From the NCBI GenBank assembly GCA_905207535.1, contig CAJLLX010000033.1, positions 1 to 17,479 of the forward strand: a stretch of 17,479 nt of DNA, written 5' to 3'. The DNA is from an uncultured Muribaculaceae bacterium (GTDB taxonomy: Bacteria > Bacteroidota > Bacteroidia > Bacteroidales > Muribaculaceae). Shown here in pieces: positions 14,699 through 17,479 of the stretch. The stretch's first letter is position 1, and the number at the start of each line of letters is the position of its first letter. A program made the translations under genes and the position numbers. The notes beneath the pieces were generated by a model, which searched no databases, was not told the DNA's origin, and worked only from the letters and a program-made list of their open reading frames with translations.

Positions 14699-14706
14699 CA
14701 AAGATA
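14699..14706 (-). promoter_or_regulatory. Candidate -7 box of the susC operon
   Basis: The minus strand reads TATCTTTG, an exact TAnnTTTG match, in an AT-rich stretch. The -33 region has no clean TTTG; a TT-rich run lies at the right distance. Initiation near 14692 gives a leader of about 220 bases. The identical octamer serves the divergent protease gene at 15068-15075. Confidence 0.5.
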
Positions 14707-14787
14707 AAACAAAATGTCAAGAAAATAAACACTTGAGCACCACTTTTGTCGGCCTTTAACTAAATCCGATGACGTGTTGCAAAACAT

Positions 14788-14871
14788 ATTTTCAAAACAT
14801 AATTATACAACAATCATTATATCAGCGCTTTACGGAATGATTTTCAAAATTGTATTCCGCAGGTTTTGAAA
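14788..14871. repeat. Repeated ATTTTCAAAA motifs and dyad upstream of susC
   Basis: ATTTTCAAAA occurs at 14788-14797 and again at 14840-14849, 52 bases apart (about five helical turns). An inverted partial copy (TTTTGAAA) lies at 14864-14871. The second copy lies inside a dyad with arms CGGAAT (14833-14838) and ATTCCG (14854-14859). The cluster is about 85-170 bases upstream of the susC -7 box, where an activator could bind. The rest of 14872-15060 is AT-rich with one GC-rich patch (14940-14970) and shows no convincing gene. Confidence 0.35.
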
Positions 14872-15067
14872 GATTAAAAAAATGTTAAACTTTTAACTTA
14901 AATTTCAGTTAATACCAAAATCGCCGCTCCGACTGCACATTTTGCCGCCTGCCGGCGCCCGGCGGCGACAGGCTCAAAGCCGGGTGTAGAGAAATCAGCA
15001 ATGGTTAAAAATGAAAAAATATGTGATTTAGGCGAGAATTTTGTCGGATTGACTGAAAGTAAATTAC

Positions 15068-15075
15068 TATCTTTG
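15068..15075 (+). promoter_or_regulatory. Candidate -7 box of the S8 protease gene
   Basis: TATCTTTG, an exact match to TAnnTTTG. TTG at 15049-15051 (16-base spacer) and TTTG at 15040-15043 (24-base spacer) are the possible upstream boxes; neither has ideal spacing. Initiation near 15082 would leave a leader of about 160 bases before the ATG at 15245. Confidence 0.5.
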
Positions 15076-15233
15076 CAAAATGCCGGACCAAGCGAGCCAT
15101 GCATTTCAAAATGACAAGCCCACGCCCCCCGGCCGCCGATATCCGCTCCGCTGCGTAGTATCGCCGCAAAGCACACACGCGCACTTCATCATACTTGCTA
15201 CAAACATCATCAAAATACACCTATATTATATAT

Positions 15234-15238
15234 AAGGA
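15234..15238 (+). promoter_or_regulatory. Shine-Dalgarno-like site of the S8 protease, partly within a hairpin
   Basis: AAGGA lies 6 bases before the ATG at 15245. This supports that start and is notable in a group that uses such sites rarely. CCTATAT (15220-15226) can pair with ATATA-AGG (15230-15237) through one bulged A, which would partly hide the site. Confidence 0.5.
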
Positions 15239-15244
15239 CCAGTT

Positions 15245-17470
15245 ATGAAGAGAAATCTACTTGCAATCGGACTGCTTGCCGCCGCAGGGCTTGGCTTCGG
15301 TGCCACCGCGCAGTCGAAAATCAACGGCTCGGGCCGACTGATGCTCGACGCTTACCACGCACAGACATCTGCAAGAAAGGCAGCCGCCAAAGATTTGAAA
15401 AAGACAATGATCGTGACCCTCAACGAGGGTGCCACATCCGAGGCGCTCACCGCCATCGGAGCCGAGATCTACCACGATTTCGGCGATATACTCATCATCG
15501 GCTTCCCCCTGAGCCGCGCCGAGGAGCTTTCGGCCCTCGACGAGGTGAAGGCTGTGGAGTTCGGTGCCCGCAGCCAGGCCAAGATGGACGTGGCCCGCGA
15601 TATCACCGGCGTTGACGGCATCCAAGCCGGCACCGCCGACGGCCTCAGCGGCACCGCCTACACCGGCAAGGGGGTGAATGTGGGCCTCTATGACTCGGGG
15701 CTCGACCCCAACCACGCCGCCTTCCGCCATGCAGACGGCAGCTCGCGCGTCAAGGCCGTGTATGTGATGCACGACGGCAAGGCCGACGAGGAGTATCTCA
15801 CCCCCCAGCAGATCTCCACCTTCCAGACTGAGGACAACACCGAAACCCACGGCACACACGTGCTCGGCATCATGGCCGGCTCCAACGACGTGCAGGGCCG
15901 CTACGCACAGACCGGCAAGAGCGGCGTGCAGAACGGCATCATCCCCTACTACGGCGTAGCTCCCGAGGCCGACATCATCATCGGCTGCGGCGACTTCTAC
16001 AACGAGGAGATCCTCCGCGGAGTCACCACTGTCGTAGAAAAAGGCAAAGAGCTGGGACAGCCCACAGTGGTCAACCTCTCGCTGGGCAGCAACGTAGGCC
16101 CCCACGACCCCAACAGCGCCACCTGCAAGCTGCTCGACCGCCTCAGCAACGATGCGATCATCTGTATCGCAGCCGGCAACGAGGGCGAACACAACATTGC
16201 CGTGAGCAAAAACTTCGCCCTCTCCACCACCTTCAACACCTTCATCAGCCCCGCCACGATGGACAACGCCAGCGTGATGTACAGCTGCGAATTCTGGGGC
16301 AACAACTCCGACGCCTTCGAGCTTGACCTCGTGGTCTACGACAAGTCGACCAACAAGGTAGTGGACAAGCATACCATCAAGAATCTCGACGGGCGCTCCT
16401 ACACCTGGAACAGCACCACCAGCACCGCCCTCAAAAACTATTTCGCCACCGGCGCCACAGTGGATGTGACCTCGAAAGTCGACGAGAACACCGGCCGCTA
16501 CTATGTCTCCATGTTCAACCGCCTGCAGGGCACCTCGGGCGCCATGCGTTTCGGCGTGAACATCCGCGGCAAGAAGGGCAACTCCATCGCCGGCTACGTG
16601 AGCGCCTTAAACGCCTACAGCCAGGACTACGTATGCTTCTCCGACGAAGGTATCCGCGGCTACGTGCCCGGCACCCCCGACGGCTCGATCAACGAGATGG
16701 CCACCGGCAAGCGCGTGATCTCCGTAGGCTCCTACAACAGCCGCGTAGCCTCCACCCCCTTCCTCAACGGCTCGTCGTATTCCGGAGGCGGCACACGCAA
16801 CGACATCTCCACCTTCTCGTCGTACGGCAACACCTCCGACGGCCGCTCGCTGCCTCTGATCTGCGCCCCCGGATCACAGGTGACATCGGCTGTAAGCGGT
16901 TGGTGCACAGAGTTTAACGACCCCGTGCGCGAGGACGCCGTGGTAGCCAACTCCACCGTCAACGAGCGCAACAACCCCTACTACCCCATGCAGGGCACCT
17001 CGATGAGCTCACCCTTCGCCGCCGGCACCGTGGCCCTCTGGCTGCAGGCATGGCCAGAGATGACCGCCGAGGAGTGCCAGACCATCATGGCCGAAACCGC
17101 CATCAAGGACAGCTACGTGAACACCAGCGACGTCATCAAGGGCCGCCGCTGGGGCAACGGCAAGCTTGACCCGCTCGCCGGCCTCAAGCTCGCCATCAAG
17201 CGCAGCGCCTCGATCGACGGCGTCGGCGCCGACGACAAGGACCAGAACCTCGTGATCCGCCCGCTCGGCGACGGCAGCTACGAAGTGGCATGGGTAGGCA
17301 GCGACCGCATCAGCGTGGACGTCTACAGCGTCTCCGGCGCCAAAGTGCTCGCCGCAGCCGCTCAGGGCGACACCGCCACCCTCGACACCTCGGCCCTCCA
17401 GCCGGGAGTGTATGTGGTCAATGTCGCCACCACCGCCGGCAGCCAGAGCCGCAAGCTCGCCGTGCGCTAA
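15245..17470 (+). CDS. Secreted S8 subtilisin-like serine protease with T9SS sorting domain
   Basis: 741 residues. Signal peptide: MKRNLLAIGLLAAAGLGFGATAQ. Residues about 52-107 look like an inhibitory propeptide (MIVTLNEGATSEALTAIGAE through LDEVKAVEFG). The S8 catalytic domain follows: Asp 150 in VGLYDSGLDPNH, His 202 in ETHGTHVLGIMAG, the oxyanion Asn 312 in IAAGNEGE, and Ser 586 in GTSMSSPFAAG. All triad residues are present, so activity is expected. Residues about 325-475 are an inserted beta-rich module between the oxyanion Asn and Ser. The C-terminal 60 residues (VDVYSVSGAKVL, LDTSALQPGVYVVNV, SRKLAVR) match a type A T9SS sorting domain, so the protein should cross the outer membrane and be surface-attached or released. 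Divergent from susC. Substrate unknown. Confidence 0.93.
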   Translation: MKRNLLAIGLLAAAGLGFGATAQSKINGSGRLMLDAYHAQTSARKAAAKDLKKTMIVTLNEGATSEALTAIGAEIYHDFGDILIIGFPLSRAEELSALDEVKAVEFGARSQAKMDVARDITGVDGIQAGTADGLSGTAYTGKGVNVGLYDSGLDPNHAAFRHADGSSRVKAVYVMHDGKADEEYLTPQQISTFQTEDNTETHGTHVLGIMAGSNDVQGRYAQTGKSGVQNGIIPYYGVAPEADIIIGCGDFYNEEILRGVTTVVEKGKELGQPTVVNLSLGSNVGPHDPNSATCKLLDRLSNDAIICIAAGNEGEHNIAVSKNFALSTTFNTFISPATMDNASVMYSCEFWGNNSDAFELDLVVYDKSTNKVVDKHTIKNLDGRSYTWNSTTSTALKNYFATGATVDVTSKVDENTGRYYVSMFNRLQGTSGAMRFGVNIRGKKGNSIAGYVSALNAYSQDYVCFSDEGIRGYVPGTPDGSINEMATGKRVISVGSYNSRVASTPFLNGSSYSGGGTRNDISTFSSYGNTSDGRSLPLICAPGSQVTSAVSGWCTEFNDPVREDAVVANSTVNERNNPYYPMQGTSMSSPFAAGTVALWLQAWPEMTAEECQTIMAETAIKDSYVNTSDVIKGRRWGNGKLDPLAGLKLAIKRSASIDGVGADDKDQNLVIRPLGDGSYEVAWVGSDRISVDVYSVSGAKVLAAAAQGDTATLDTSALQPGVYVVNVATTAGSQSRKLAVR

Positions 17471-17479
17471 CGGCGGGGG

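Noticed and set aside
14485..14787. Open frames in the susC leader (about 77-100 residues, minus strand)
   Set aside because: They overlap a hairpin-rich leader and the candidate promoter, have no recognisable composition or domain and no clear ribosome site.
14898..15220. Minus-strand open frames in the divergent intergenic region
   Set aside because: They run through the protease promoter and leader, with no coding-like composition or homology that I recognise.
15257..16372. Minus-strand open frame antisense to the S8 protease
   Set aside because: Shadow of the protease coding frame; no independent start signal or domain.

Overview
The window looks like a piece of a GC-rich Bacteroidales chromosome, most likely from a gut Muribaculaceae-type or related lineage. 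The reasons are a SusC/SusD pair, DUF6089 and DUF6242 family proteins, the Bacteroidetes order of DUF6089 - uppS - bamA - ompH - ompH, Bacteroides-type promoter boxes (TAnnTTTG), few Shine-Dalgarno sites, and a secreted protease ending in a type IX secretion (T9SS) sorting domain. Family names come from reading the proteins; no database search was run.

Layout, left to right. Positions 1-253 hold the N-terminal part of a minus-strand SDR-like Rossmann protein, with an intrinsic terminator hairpin directly upstream of its start. Positions 404-5826 are a minus-strand envelope-biogenesis cluster, transcribed from right to left: DUF6089 outer-membrane barrel (PorG-like), uppS (undecaprenyl-PP synthase), bamA, and two tandem ompH/skp chaperone genes. 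Positions 5905-7425 encode a DUF6242 lipoprotein with a sialidase-type propeller. Positions 7791-14471 are a minus-strand operon of susC, susD and a third surface lipoprotein, ending in a strong hairpin terminator. A 773-bp divergent intergenic region (14472-15244) follows, with candidate promoters in both directions and a structured susC leader. Positions 15245-17470 encode, on the plus strand, a complete S8 subtilisin-like protease with a C-terminal T9SS sorting domain.

How the genes may work together. The uppS-bamA-ompH block makes the lipid carrier for wall and polysaccharide synthesis and the machinery that chaperones and inserts outer-membrane proteins; SusC and DUF6089 would be clients of BamA. 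The SusC-SusD-lipoprotein operon is an outer-membrane TonB-dependent uptake system. It has no glycoside hydrolase, sigma factor or sensor next to it in this window, but a secreted protease is divergent to it. This suggests, as inference only, peptide rather than glycan acquisition, as in RagAB. The PorG-like protein and the sorting-domain protease point independently to a working T9SS.

No rRNA, tRNA, CRISPR array, insertion sequence or phage gene was seen. The main unexplained structures are a five-unit heptanucleotide repeat between uppS and bamA, a Tyr/Gly repeat insertion in the BamA barrel, a nested dyad at the DUF6242 promoter, and a folded susC leader.
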